From UBA3263 sp964586765 (GTDB lineage: Bacteria > Bacteroidota > Bacteroidia > Bacteroidales > Muribaculaceae): DNA of 61,268 bases. The notes beneath the pieces are model-generated. The model did no database searches. It worked only from the letters and a program-made list of their open reading frames with translations, and had not been told where the DNA came from. The DNA lies in contig CAZPHN010000012.1 of NCBI GenBank assembly GCA_964586765.1, positions 1-61,268 of the forward strand. Reading direction: 5' to 3'. The translations under genes and the position numbers were made by a program. Shown here in pieces: positions 25,510-34,832 of this stretch (positions are counted from its first letter, which is position 1; each line of letters begins with the position of its first letter).

Positions 25510-27813
25510 TTAGAAGGGGTAGCCGACGGAGAAGTGGAAGGTGGCGTCGCGGTGCCAGTTGGGGTGGGTGAGGGGCCACGGTTCCTGATTCATGGCGGGG
25601 TTGTAAGCTTTCATACCGAGGTCAAATCGCAGCAGGAAGTAGGTGAAGTCCATGCGGAGTCCAAGTCCGTATGCCCAGCCGAGTTCTTTATAGAATGAGT
25701 CGAAACGGAACAGTCCGCCCGGTTGGTTTTCGTAGTTGCGTATGGTCCAGACGTTTCCGGCGTCGATAAAGGCTGCGCCTTCCAGTACCCAGAAGAGTTT
25801 GACGCGTGCTTCAAGGTTGAGGTCCAAGCGGATGTCGCCACATTGGTTGATGAAGTCAGTCACTGAGTTACGCGCGTCATATCTGCCCGGACCGAGAGTG
25901 CGGACACTCCAGCCGCGCACACCGTTGGCACCTCCGGCATAAAAACGCTTTTCGAACGGTACCATCGAGGAGTTACCGTAAGGGACGGCGACACCCGCAC
26001 CCACACGGAAGGCGAGCGACGTACGGCGGTCAAAGGTATGTTTGACCATAAAATCAGCCTCTCCCTTGACATATTGGGCATATTGTGTGCCAAAAATCTT
26101 ATATGCACCCTCTTTTTTGTGCTGTCCGATGGCGGAAGAGATGGCATAAAGCAGATTTCCGGCACTTTCGGCAGAGGCACGCACCGTCCAGACATTTCGC
26201 GGCTCGCGGCGCACGGTCTGTCCGGGCAACGGCGATGCTGTAGAGCGGTTTGTCAGGAAAAAGGAGTAGCCCATGCGCATTATGAAGTGGTCTTCATAAC
26301 TATAACGTAAAAGCGGGTTTCCGGCTGCGACTTCATCAAGAAAATTGATGGTTGAACGCGGTAAAAACACATAATTGATGTCGAGAAGGTCAAAAATGCG
26401 CCGGTTTGTGTTCGCGCGGTTTGTCCATTTGTAATGCACGCCCGCTCCGGCAATGATACGGGTGTATTCCGGTCGCTCCTGATAGTTTCCGTTGACTGAA
26501 AACTCGGTCGAGGCAAGCACCGTGCGGCGGAACGAGCGTTTCAGGAACGGCATTGAGAAGCGCGGCAGAGTGATGGCGACTTCGGCACTCGCTTCGGTAT
26601 AATGATTGTTGATAAGCCCTTCAAGATTTCCGGAGAGACTTTCGTATGAGCCGCGACATTTCACGGTAAGCAGCTCGGAGCCGTGGAAAAGATTGCGGTG
26701 CTGATAAGTCACGCCCGCGCCCACGCCGAGGTCACCTTCAGAATTGGTGCCTTCCAGTTCGAGCGAAATGCCCTGACGCGAGTTGCGCTGCAGGCGGATA
26801 ATGGCGTCCATCTCGTTGCTACTTACGGGCTGAAGTTCTACCGCTACTGACTTGATGATTCCCAATCGCGCCAACGCCTCATAAGTCATGTTGAACTGCG
26901 CCGCGTTATATGGTGCGTTAGGCTCGATGAAGTTATTCTCCCAGAGAGTCTTGGCGGTAACCGTCATTGTCTTTTGCTCGGGACTGTGGATTATGTAAAT
27001 GTCGCGATAAGATGTAGTGTCCGGTGGCGACGTTAAGCTCATGTCGGGCGAATAATCCGGCTGGAAAATCACGCGGCGGATAGTGTACAGTTTATGTGCT
27101 TTTGCATTTTTTGGCGGCTTGACATACATGGTCAGTGCAGCGTCAGGCGACCCAGCGAGAGTATCTGCGGTAAATGAAATATGGTCACGCAGGAAGTCAT
27201 AATAACCGTTACGGCGCATAAGGTCGGTAAGGCGGGTGCGCTCCGCGTCAATTTTCGTGCGGTCAAGCAAATCGCCCGTCCGTAAGTCTGAATTTACGGA
27301 GTCTTTACGGATTATGCGCCTCAGGGCGGTATCGGGAATCTGATAGTTGATTGAAGAAATGCGCAGCGGCATTCCCGGACGCACAATATAGCTGACCGTA
27401 GCTTTCTTGCCCTTCCGCTTGACGTCGGTCGAGACCGAGGCATTCAGGAACCCGCGGTTAATCAGAGCCTGACGTAACTGCAAAGCCGATGCATCAGTCA
27501 GCCGTTTGTTGAAAATTACCGGCGGCTCGCCGAGATTGCGCAACCAGCGGTTTACACGGCGGGAGGTGTCATTTCCGCTCCAGTTATAGGTATAAAGTCG
27601 CAGCGGAAGCATCCCTAACGCGCGTGAATTGGGGTGCTGGCGCAGATAATTGTTGAGTTCCGACGGGCGCGGAAGGTCATCGCCTTTCCCCTCAATGCGA
27701 ATAGAGGTATGGTCAAGCAGATACTCACCGTCCGAAACATGGCGTGTCGTAGAACATGAAGTTGCAATCAGCAACCCCACGAAAAGCATCAGATATTTCC
27801 AAGTTTTCGCCAT
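25510..27813 (-). CDS. tamL: TamL, lipoprotein TamA homologue of the BamA/Omp85 superfamily
   Basis: The 767-aa protein starts at ATG 27813 with a lipoprotein signal (lipobox IATSC). POTRA-like repeats follow (SSINYQIPDTALRR), then a C-terminal Omp85 barrel with GGANGVRGW and a final strand ending FHFSVGYPF. Bacteroidetes carry this lipidated TamA form (TamL), which works with TamB in outer-membrane biogenesis; tamB is not adjacent here. The upstream ORF extension of 12 residues lies in a terminator hairpin and is rejected. TAAATTTG at 27830-27823 could be its -7 box, leaving almost no leader. Confidence 0.88.
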   Translation of the reverse strand: MAKTWKYLMLFVGLLIATSCSTTRHVSDGEYLLDHTSIRIEGKGDDLPRPSELNNYLRQHPNSRALGMLPLRLYTYNWSGNDTSRRVNRWLRNLGEPPVIFNKRLTDASALQLRQALINRGFLNASVSTDVKRKGKKATVSYIVRPGMPLRISSINYQIPDTALRRIIRKDSVNSDLRTGDLLDRTKIDAERTRLTDLMRRNGYYDFLRDHISFTADTLAGSPDAALTMYVKPPKNAKAHKLYTIRRVIFQPDYSPDMSLTSPPDTTSYRDIYIIHSPEQKTMTVTAKTLWENNFIEPNAPYNAAQFNMTYEALARLGIIKSVAVELQPVSSNEMDAIIRLQRNSRQGISLELEGTNSEGDLGVGAGVTYQHRNLFHGSELLTVKCRGSYESLSGNLEGLINNHYTEASAEVAITLPRFSMPFLKRSFRRTVLASTEFSVNGNYQERPEYTRIIAGAGVHYKWTNRANTNRRIFDLLDINYVFLPRSTINFLDEVAAGNPLLRYSYEDHFIMRMGYSFFLTNRSTASPLPGQTVRREPRNVWTVRASAESAGNLLYAISSAIGQHKKEGAYKIFGTQYAQYVKGEADFMVKHTFDRRTSLAFRVGAGVAVPYGNSSMVPFEKRFYAGGANGVRGWSVRTLGPGRYDARNSVTDFINQCGDIRLDLNLEARVKLFWVLEGAAFIDAGNVWTIRNYENQPGGLFRFDSFYKELGWAYGLGLRMDFTYFLLRFDLGMKAYNPAMNQEPWPLTHPNWHRDATFHFSVGYPF

Positions 27814-27835
27814 AAAAGTCTGCAAATTTAACAAT

Positions 27836-27873
27836 AAAAAATGAGACACACGGAGTCATGTGTCTCATTTTTT
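27836..27873. terminator. Bidirectional terminator between the secreted-protein operon and tamL
   Basis: ATGAGACACA (27841-27850) and TGTGTCTCAT (27859-27868) form a perfect 10-bp stem, flanked by A5 on the left and T6 on the right. On the minus strand it ends the 27907-33192 operon. Confidence 0.88.
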
Positions 27874-27906
27874 GTGAGTAGAGCTGAATTTTTGCTTAGC
27901 CGGTCA

Positions 27907-28608
27907 TTATCGGTTAATTTTCTTCTGTCCGGCAGATATGATAATCCGCGGATTTGCATTTGCCCGGACCCGTCGACCTTGAAGATCAAACGCCGGTGAT
28001 TCGTTAATCTTTTCGCTGGTCACATCTTCAATAGCGTTCGTTTTACCACCGGCGACTGTTAAGGTGAAAGTCAGCGGTTCGTTGGGAAGAATTGATGCGT
28101 CGGTGCTTGTCTCGACAAATTTTACGTCGGAAATGGTACATTCATATTCGCCTTCAACCATTTCGGGCGATGCAACCAATCCAAGAGTGAACAGGGCGTC
28201 GAGAGGTTCGCCGTTTACATCGTCAGGATAGAACTCGTCAAGTTGAATGGAATAACTGATAATTTTGATTGTACGTCCATCGTCAAGCATATTGCAGGCA
28301 ATAGTATGGGATGCAGCGGCGCGTTCAGTCAGGAAAATATCGTCGACGGTTTCGCGCCCTTGCTTTACTTTTGCAATGGTGATGCCCTCGGGAACGGTTA
28401 TGACCATATTGAACGAAGAATAGTTGATAATATCGTTCTCATAGACGGTCAGAGTCGAAACCGTGCCATCGTCGGCGTTGACTGTAATCGGGTCAGCCCA
28501 TACTTTGAGCGTTTCCGACTTGGTGGTGATGAATTCGGCGTGCATCGTCGCGGCTCCGCATAGAGCCAGAGCTGTGACAGCCGCTACCTTTTGTATTTTG
28601 TTAAACAT
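27907..28608 (-). CDS. Secreted protein, possible cohesin-like domain
   Basis: The 233-aa protein has a signal peptide (VAAVTALALCGAATMHA), one beta-rich domain (YSSFNMVITVPEGITI, then DALFTLGLVASPEMVEGEY) and a C-terminal sorting-like tail (AFDLQGRRVRANANPRIII). The strand pattern and the 'lower potential' style of hydrophobic strands resemble cohesin-type domains, and the gene lies 2 bp behind a dockerin-bearing gene. The cohesin call is tentative. The C-terminal tail resembles those of Bacteroidales proteins sent to the surface. Confidence 0.5.
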   Translation of the reverse strand: MFNKIQKVAAVTALALCGAATMHAEFITTKSETLKVWADPITVNADDGTVSTLTVYENDIINYSSFNMVITVPEGITIAKVKQGRETVDDIFLTERAAASHTIACNMLDDGRTIKIISYSIQLDEFYPDDVNGEPLDALFTLGLVASPEMVEGEYECTISDVKFVETSTDASILPNEPLTFTLTVAGGKTNAIEDVTSEKINESPAFDLQGRRVRANANPRIIISAGQKKINR

Positions 28609-28610
28609 AA

Positions 28611-31600
28611 TTATTGGTGATTTGAATATTTACGGGTGCGTATGTGTAATTGTTTTGTGGGATAATTTTGCAGATAAATGCGTGCTATGGCAAGAACATC
28701 CTGCGAGTCAATCACTCCATCGGAGTTTACGTCTGACACCGATAGGGCAATATTGACTTTCTTGCCCATATAGTATGCCGAGAGCGCAAGGACATCGTTA
28801 GCGTCAATCACGCCGCTACGATCAACGTCGCCGGTTTTCAGGTGCATAAACTCACTGTCCTGAATATTACCCGCTCCGTCAGTTGCAAGTACGGCGAAGA
28901 TAGTTCCGGGAGCGAGTGCTTCCGGTGCCTCATAGGTTATTTGAGGCTGTTCTATGCCGTCGCGCAGGAGCCGCCAGTCGTCTGAGCCGGGCTGACGCAT
29001 ATAGAGCGCATATCTCCATACGCCTGAGCCGCTGTCTTCGCCGCTGAACGTGAAGTCAAAGCTGCGGTTGTCGGCGGTAAATACCTTTAGCTCGGAGGTC
29101 GGCAGGTTATAGTCCAAGATGTTCTCCCATACCGGAGTCTCTATCGGAGAGTTGACGTCAAAGACAATTGAGGCACTGTTTTTAATGACAGTTCCGTCTT
29201 TGAGTCCCGGTTTGAGATTGATTGAGTACGAAACCATCCCCTCGCCACGGTGTGAAATCGAGTCATTGACCGGCAAAATACCTTGTTCAAGATAGTCGGT
29301 CGGCTCCATTGTCATCGGGTCGAGTGACGTGAGATGCCAGCGTACACGTCCGGAGGTTGAGTCATAGTTCAATTCCAGTTGAGCCACAGCATTGATATCC
29401 GGACGCATGTCAAGCGTTCGTATAAACTCATGACCTTCCGGAAGTTCCACGCTCTTGTTACCTATGGTCAGCTCCGTGGCGCGGAAAGTAGACAAATCAA
29501 ACACATTTCCATCCAATTGATTGTCAATGTCGATGGTCAGTGCGGGAGCGGTGGCCAGTTCCGGATCGTTTTCAAACTCAATTGAGTATGGCAGTTCGCT
29601 CACACCTATGCCGACGTAATTGCTACCCGACGGATCTACGTAGCCCAGAATATCGTTGGGGTCAAAGGATATGACTCTAATCTGCCCGCTGATTCCCCTT
29701 GGAGCGGGGCTGCAGCTTTCGGCGGTGCTATCCATGTAGGAGTCAATTATATCTGCGAGGTCGTCATCATTCGTGGCTGTACGGACAATGTCGCCGGGCG
29801 AAGGAATACGGTTCTTGATTTCCTCGCGTGCCTCATATAGATAATAGAAATCTCCATTGATACCGTTGGGGTCATTCAAGTCGAGACCACATGCCTGCAT
29901 CTGCGCTTCTATGTTACGCAGTTGAAGCATATTGACATAGCCTCCAATCATCTGTCCATGAGCCACAGAAAGGTTGGCGACTGTCTGGGCGGCCTGATAT
30001 GGTTGAGTGATGGACGGTCTGTCAGCCATTTCAACGAGTTGTTCGGCTACGTCTCTGACGCGGTCATAGTTGTTTCTGCCGAAGTCGATATTATTGTTCA
30101 GAGCGCGACGCACGGGGACACGCAGAGGACCATTGGCTTCATTGGACTCACTTGCCGCAGAGTCTGATTCAGCGTTAGATTCATCCAGCACACAAGCCAA
30201 CTTCATCAGGAAAATCTGAGTGAACGAAAGCATGTTTTGCTGGGTAAAGTGCGAGTCGTTTATTTCCCATATATTATTGAAAATTCTGTCTGCTTCCTCG
30301 CTCCAAGGCTCACCACACCATGCATAAACCCAGTAATCCTGTCTGCCGGTTATGCCGAGCTTGAATGTCAGGGTCTGGTATGGTCCGATATATGGAATCA
30401 CGCTTGGATACATCGCACCTTTCACTCCGAGCCCGAGCAGGTTGTCGGTATGATAAATGCGTGGCTCCTCGCCGTTGAGTCCGAGAGTAGAGAAATTCAT
30501 AAATGAAATCGCACAACCGTCAAGCTGACGCGCGGCTATGTTAAACGGAACGTAATAATAGGGCTTATTTCCCGAGTTCTGTACCTTAACCGTCACAATT
30601 CGGCTTGGCGTTTCATTCAGGTGCTGTTCGCTTTGATATGAAACCTTTATCTCTCCTTTTTTAACATCTTGGAGCGTAACAGCCTTTTCAATAGTCCAGT
30701 TGGAAGTGACTCCCGTTGAGTCAACGAACTCAGCCACGATGCTATATTTCCCGGTGGGCAGACCGTTGAGGTCAAAGCGGGCCATGGAACGCTGGTTTGT
30801 TGTCGCGGCGCAATAACTTGCGGTCAGTTCAGTTCCATTTCCTTTAAGAGTCAGTGACTTTAAGTCGTTCATGCCATTGCCTGACAGATTGACGAAATAG
30901 ATGCCCTCGTTTGCGGAGGTTGCCGGCGATGGGTTGACTACAGCGTGAGTAGGCAAGTTAGTGTAAGTCACCACACTTTGTCGCGTTTTATTCGAGAAGT
31001 CATGGAGTGCAACGTAGTATCGTCCGCTTTTTTCGGGTCTGAACGAGTGGGTTTTATCTGACTCGGGACTCTCAACCTGCATAACCGGTTCGCCATCGGG
31101 ACCAAACACGTCAATCTGACAGTTGATGGAGCTGCGTATGTTGAAAAGATGACCCGGGTCGGCATCGAAATAACGCCATACGATTGTTTCGGCATTGGTC
31201 GCGCCGATTGTTTCAGTCAAGGAAATGCCGATTTCAAGAGGATGAATGTCGGCGGCAGGAACTGTCCGGCTTACGCGGCGGTCCGTGAAACTCCGTGAGT
31301 CGATGACCATAGCTTCGTTTCTTGTAGCAAAGAATGCCGCAAAGAGCTCGTTTCGGGCAAAGAGAGTGAGACCTCCCGTCGTTGCATCCGGCTCACAGGT
31401 AAACATATGGGTCCGGAATGGAACTTCATCGACCGGAAGCATTGAAATGAGGCTAAATTCCTCCGCGGCTTCCGGGAGATTAACCGTTTTTGCCGCGGCT
31501 ATGTCATCGTTGAGCCAATACCGATATGATGAAATCGGGCCCGGTGTCTTAACAAAAAGCCGCGAAGCGAAGTTGGTTGTCAGTTCGTTACCGTCTGAGG

Positions 31601-32210
31601 CATAGACCGTCAGCTCGTGGACTCCGCAGCCTATTTCCGCAACGTCGAGATTCAACAGTGCCGCCCCATTGTTAAGCGGAGCGGTGGCAACCTCTTTGCC
31701 ATCTATCAGATAATGAACCATCATTGCTGAATTCTCAGCATCGGTGGCTACTCTGAAAAACATTGAGTCATAGAAAGATGAAACGGCACCTGACTCGGAT
31801 ATGATTGCAACCGAAAGTTTGTGAAGCCCATAGGGTAGCGAAGTCGCATCGAGATCATAGCGGAGGGTTAAGCCTGAGGGGTTGACTTCATCCATCCGAT
31901 ACGGAATGCCGTCAATCAGGGTCTGAACGCGGTAGGTTTGGTTCAGGCTTGGCGAGAGTTTCAGAAAATAGTTGGAGTGCAGCGACGTAACTCCGCCGCC
32001 GGCTACGTCAACAACATAGAAATTGAAAGTATGAAGACCTTCCCGCAAGGTACTTACGTCGGGGTTTAGCGTAAGAACCGAATGGCTGCTTCGTCCGGAT
32101 GAAGCCAAGGGTCCGTCCGGTTGCGAGTCGAACCAATATCGGTAGTCATACTCTCTCTGCGCCGTCGCCAATAGCGGCAGCATCAGTAAAAGAGCAATCA
32201 GTTTTCGCAT
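28611..32210 (-). CDS. Large secreted multidomain protein with C-terminal type I dockerin
   Basis: The 1199-aa protein has a signal peptide (MRKLIALLLMLPLLATA), several Ig-like or CARDB-like beta domains, and an Asp-rich region naming the calcium-loop pattern. Near residues 1125-1185 are two dockerin F-hand repeats, GDVDRSGVIDANDVLALS and SDVNSDGVIDSQDVLAIA, with the expected D-x-D/N-x-S/D-G calcium ligands. The dockerin could hold the protein to a cohesin-like partner, for which the next gene is a candidate. No catalytic domain is recognisable. It is the middle gene of a three-gene secreted-protein operon. Confidence 0.75.
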   Translation of the reverse strand: MRKLIALLLMLPLLATAQREYDYRYWFDSQPDGPLASSGRSSHSVLTLNPDVSTLREGLHTFNFYVVDVAGGGVTSLHSNYFLKLSPSLNQTYRVQTLIDGIPYRMDEVNPSGLTLRYDLDATSLPYGLHKLSVAIISESGAVSSFYDSMFFRVATDAENSAMMVHYLIDGKEVATAPLNNGAALLNLDVAEIGCGVHELTVYASDGNELTTNFASRLFVKTPGPISSYRYWLNDDIAAAKTVNLPEAAEEFSLISMLPVDEVPFRTHMFTCEPDATTGGLTLFARNELFAAFFATRNEAMVIDSRSFTDRRVSRTVPAADIHPLEIGISLTETIGATNAETIVWRYFDADPGHLFNIRSSINCQIDVFGPDGEPVMQVESPESDKTHSFRPEKSGRYYVALHDFSNKTRQSVVTYTNLPTHAVVNPSPATSANEGIYFVNLSGNGMNDLKSLTLKGNGTELTASYCAATTNQRSMARFDLNGLPTGKYSIVAEFVDSTGVTSNWTIEKAVTLQDVKKGEIKVSYQSEQHLNETPSRIVTVKVQNSGNKPYYYVPFNIAARQLDGCAISFMNFSTLGLNGEEPRIYHTDNLLGLGVKGAMYPSVIPYIGPYQTLTFKLGITGRQDYWVYAWCGEPWSEEADRIFNNIWEINDSHFTQQNMLSFTQIFLMKLACVLDESNAESDSAASESNEANGPLRVPVRRALNNNIDFGRNNYDRVRDVAEQLVEMADRPSITQPYQAAQTVANLSVAHGQMIGGYVNMLQLRNIEAQMQACGLDLNDPNGINGDFYYLYEAREEIKNRIPSPGDIVRTATNDDDLADIIDSYMDSTAESCSPAPRGISGQIRVISFDPNDILGYVDPSGSNYVGIGVSELPYSIEFENDPELATAPALTIDIDNQLDGNVFDLSTFRATELTIGNKSVELPEGHEFIRTLDMRPDINAVAQLELNYDSTSGRVRWHLTSLDPMTMEPTDYLEQGILPVNDSISHRGEGMVSYSINLKPGLKDGTVIKNSASIVFDVNSPIETPVWENILDYNLPTSELKVFTADNRSFDFTFSGEDSGSGVWRYALYMRQPGSDDWRLLRDGIEQPQITYEAPEALAPGTIFAVLATDGAGNIQDSEFMHLKTGDVDRSGVIDANDVLALSAYYMGKKVNIALSVSDVNSDGVIDSQDVLAIARIYLQNYPTKQLHIRTRKYSNHQ

Positions 32211-32226
32211 AGTCGCTCTATTTGTA

Positions 32227-33192
32227 TTATTGTGCTGACTTTACCTCAATTTCAACGCTCAGTTTGCCATCGGCAGAGGTTTTAGAGGCGACATTGAACT
32301 TTGAAATCTGCGGATTGGAGGGAGTCGGGTCAAACGGCAGCATGCCGCCATAAATGCCCACCTGAGTTCCATCGGAGCCAAGGCACTCACTTGCATACTT
32401 GTCGGACAGAACATAGCGTGAGCTATCCTTCCAGAATCCTTCGGGAAGCGAGCTGAAGCTTTTATTATTGACGGAAGTGCATTGTGAGAGAACTCCTTTG
32501 GCTGTAATGATATAGTTGTTTACTAATAAATTAGAACTACTAAAAGAATTTGAAGCTCTTGGAATGTTAATAATGCTATTCTTTATAGTCGAGTTATAAA
32601 AATCTAATAAACTGGAAGCGTAGGTTATGTAGCAGTTTTCAAAAACGTATGTTCCTTTCGAACTCGTTCTTGGTCCAATCACACATGAATTAATGCATAC
32701 GATATCATCACCGGAACCACAGGTATACCACCCCATTATAAATGAATTTATAAATTTGGTTTTGGTTTTGCTGTAATAATTATTATAATAACCGATATAA
32801 CATTTGGAAACTGAGGTTTTGTTAAAGGTGTAAGGACATAAATTTCCCGGAATATCAAGACCTTCTAATGCTATTACTTGGCTGTCGTCAATAGTGGTGG
32901 GTTTAATTATAAGATCGCCGGTGATGATAGTGCCGTTGTCTTCGGGAAACATTCCTGCTCCACGAATGGTGATATGTTTTGTTACTGTAATGCCTGAGAA
33001 TGTTCCGGGCGAGAGGGTGATTATGTCGCCGTCGGTTGCGGCAGCATGTGCATCGTTGAGGGCTGACGAACTGGTGAACATTCTGACCTCATTGTTGTGG
33101 GTCAAGGTGGCAACTTGGGCGGATTGTGCGGCTGTTTTTTCGGTTGAAACCAGAGTGATTGCCAACAGCAGGAGTGAAAGATACTTTTTCAT
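32227..33192 (-). CDS. Secreted parallel beta-helix-like protein
   Basis: The 321-aa protein has a signal peptide (MKKYLSLLLLAITLVST) and opens like pectate-lyase-fold proteins: NDAHAAATDGDIITLSPGTF then GITVTKHITIRGAG. A stretch of short Ser/Asn/Tyr-rich rungs follows (KTKTKFINSFIMGWYTCG). The middle, about 32460-32850, is clearly more AT-rich than both ends. No catalytic residues are recognisable. It is the first gene of the operon with the dockerin protein, and a structured RNA lies just upstream. Confidence 0.65.
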   Translation of the reverse strand: MKKYLSLLLLAITLVSTEKTAAQSAQVATLTHNNEVRMFTSSSALNDAHAAATDGDIITLSPGTFSGITVTKHITIRGAGMFPEDNGTIITGDLIIKPTTIDDSQVIALEGLDIPGNLCPYTFNKTSVSKCYIGYYNNYYSKTKTKFINSFIMGWYTCGSGDDIVCINSCVIGPRTSSKGTYVFENCYITYASSLLDFYNSTIKNSIINIPRASNSFSSSNLLVNNYIITAKGVLSQCTSVNNKSFSSLPEGFWKDSSRYVLSDKYASECLGSDGTQVGIYGGMLPFDPTPSNPQISKFNVASKTSADGKLSVEIEVKSAQ

Positions 33193-33288
33193 CGTTACTT
33201 TTGGGGTTGTTAAAGATTAATGAATGATTTGGTTTAAAAGTATTGCCGCGGTCTTCCCCTCGTTGGCATAATTGATTGATTTACAAAT

Positions 33289-33327
33289 AAAAAAGCGTAG
33301 GAATCTGTATCTGTTACCGTCCTACAC
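33289..33327 (-). terminator. Terminator or attenuator at the end of structured RNA A
   Basis: On the minus strand GTGTAGGA (33327-33320) pairs with TCCTACGC (33302-33295), with one T-G wobble, followed by six T (33294-33289). It lies 98 nt before the beta-helix ATG, so read-through would link the RNA to the operon. Confidence 0.75.
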
Positions 33328-33612
33328 TTGGAGGCTTCTCGCATTGCCCTGTTGATGTCGGACGGCAACGCAGAAGCCCACGCTTGTATATGCAACAGTA
33401 GCGTTCGGATGTTCCTTTCCCAAGGAACATGCCGAAAGCATGATATTACATTACCACGGGCATCTACCGTTGCTCAATCCTTGACATCAACATGAAATTT
33501 TGCGAGAATTTCCAAGTGTCAAGAATCAGCGCGGATAAACGCTTTCATGATAATATTTTAGTGCAATCCCACCCGCTTTACCCCGGACCGGGGCTTCTGC
33601 AAGGCGGTCTGC
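33289..33612 (-). ncRNA. Structured RNA, copy A (about 320 nt), family not recognised
   Basis: The RNA is read on the minus strand from a canonical promoter (33648-33617) to a terminator (33327-33289). Helices in plus coordinates: P1 33333-33348 with 33364-33378 (one bulge); P2 33477-33483 with 33520-33526; P3 33351-33358 with 33484-33491, which joins the P1 loop to a distant strand and forms a pseudoknot; P4 33494-33499 with 33507-33512; a strong hairpin 33404-33417 with 33422-33436. Mismatches of A with C on the plus strand become G-U wobbles on the minus strand, supporting the direction. A homologous copy lies at 59477-59774. It may act as a leader of the secreted-protein operon or as a free RNA. 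Confidence 0.75.
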
Positions 33613-33616
33613 GCAG

Positions 33617-33648
33617 CAAAGTTACGTAAAAAGTTTTACCTACACAAA
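33617..33648 (-). promoter_or_regulatory. Promoter of structured RNA A
   Basis: On the minus strand TTTG (33648-33645), a 20-bp gap and TAACTTTG (33624-33617) match the Bacteroidetes consensus exactly. Transcription would start near 33612. Confidence 0.85.
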
Positions 33649-33653
33649 AAAAA

Positions 33654-34832
33654 TTAGGAGGCGGTGAGGGTGAAGCGGGTGATGGAGCCGGAGGTGCGGA
33701 GGGAGAACTGCCAGTTGTGCTTGCGGAGGATTTCACCGACAAGCATGAGTCCGAGTCCGTGACCGTCGGGCTTGGTGGTGAATACGTCGGTGAAGAGACG
33801 TCGGGAGGCTTCGTCGGAGAGTCCGGGACCATTGTCGGCGACAATGAGTGTCTTTCCTTGGGCACTGATGGTGACTTTGCCGTCGGTGCCGGCACTTTCG
33901 GCGGCGTTCTTGACCACGTTGACCATGGCTTGGCGTATCAGCACGGGGTCGCAGCGGAGCGGCTCGGCACCGTCGAGGTCGGCGGAGAGGGTCGCGCCGT
34001 AACGCGCGCAGATGCTCTCAAGGAGCGGCAGTGAGGAGTAGACGAGGGCATGATAGTCGGTCAGGCGCAGTTGCGGTTCCGGCACGCTGATAACCTCGGC
34101 ATAAGCCTTAATAAATCCAATGAGCGAGTCGGCACGTTCGGCACACGCGCGCAACGGCGGAAGCAGTCTTGCCGCAGCCGGAGTGTTTTCTATCTCCGAA
34201 TCGATTGACTGGAGGGTTGATGATATGCCGCCGACGGAGTTGTTGACCTCATGAGCCATAATGCGGATTACGCGGGTATAGGCGCGCCGTTCCGCCTCGC
34301 GTACCTCTTCGGTCAGGGATTCGACAAGAATGAAGGGATGGAGCCAGCCGTCGTTCATGAAACCAAGCTTCGACAGCCTGAAAATCTCGTTGCCGTCATC
34401 GCGGCTCACGGTAACGGATGAGCGCATCTGCAGCCCGGCGGCATGGCGGGCAAGGGGAGAGTCAATTTCGTTGAGGCGCAGACCTTTCATCGGTCCGCAG
34501 TTGAAAATCGCATCGGCGGCGCGGTTTGAGGAGAGTATCTTGGAGGAGTCATCGAGCAGTATGACCCCCATTGGCGACTCATTGATGAGCAGGTCGAGAA
34601 ACTCGTTCTGTTCGCGCACGCGGAGCCGCTCATGTTTGAGGCAGTCCATCATTTGATTGAACATATCGACAAGACGGTCAGCATCGCGCTGACCGACGCG
34701 CCGGAGGCGGCTTGCGAAATCCTGTTCGCGCACAAGGTCCATTCCACGCTTGATTACGCGCATCGGATGGATATATTTGCGGTAAATCACCACAAAAACG
34801 AGAATCAGGAAACAAACTGCCGCGAAAATCAT
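33654..34832 (-). CDS. Sensor histidine kinase, NtrB-like
   Basis: The 392-aa protein has one N-terminal membrane segment (about residues 3-17), a HAMP-like linker, a PAS domain (NESPMGVILLDDSSKILSSN), a HisKA helix with the phospho-accepting His194 (RIMAHEVNNSVGG), and a HATPase domain with N box NVVKNAAESA and G boxes VADNGPGLSD and GHGLGLMLV. There is no periplasmic sensor domain, so the signal is probably membrane or cytoplasmic. It overlaps the regulator gene by 4 bp (ATGA). Together they form a two-component system at the 3' end of the exporter block. Confidence 0.92.
   Translation of the reverse strand: MIFAAVCFLILVFVVIYRKYIHPMRVIKRGMDLVREQDFASRLRRVGQRDADRLVDMFNQMMDCLKHERLRVREQNEFLDLLINESPMGVILLDDSSKILSSNRAADAIFNCGPMKGLRLNEIDSPLARHAAGLQMRSSVTVSRDDGNEIFRLSKLGFMNDGWLHPFILVESLTEEVREAERRAYTRVIRIMAHEVNNSVGGISSTLQSIDSEIENTPAAARLLPPLRACAERADSLIGFIKAYAEVISVPEPQLRLTDYHALVYSSLPLLESICARYGATLSADLDGAEPLRCDPVLIRQAMVNVVKNAAESAGTDGKVTISAQGKTLIVADNGPGLSDEASRRLFTDVFTTKPDGHGLGLMLVGEILRKHNWQFSLRTSGSITRFTLTAS

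Noticed and set aside
33289..33612. tmRNA, RNase P or 6S RNA for the structured RNA
   Set aside because: No tRNA-like acceptor/T-arm, no RNase P core motifs, and two copies upstream of secreted-protein genes do not fit single-copy housekeeping RNAs.
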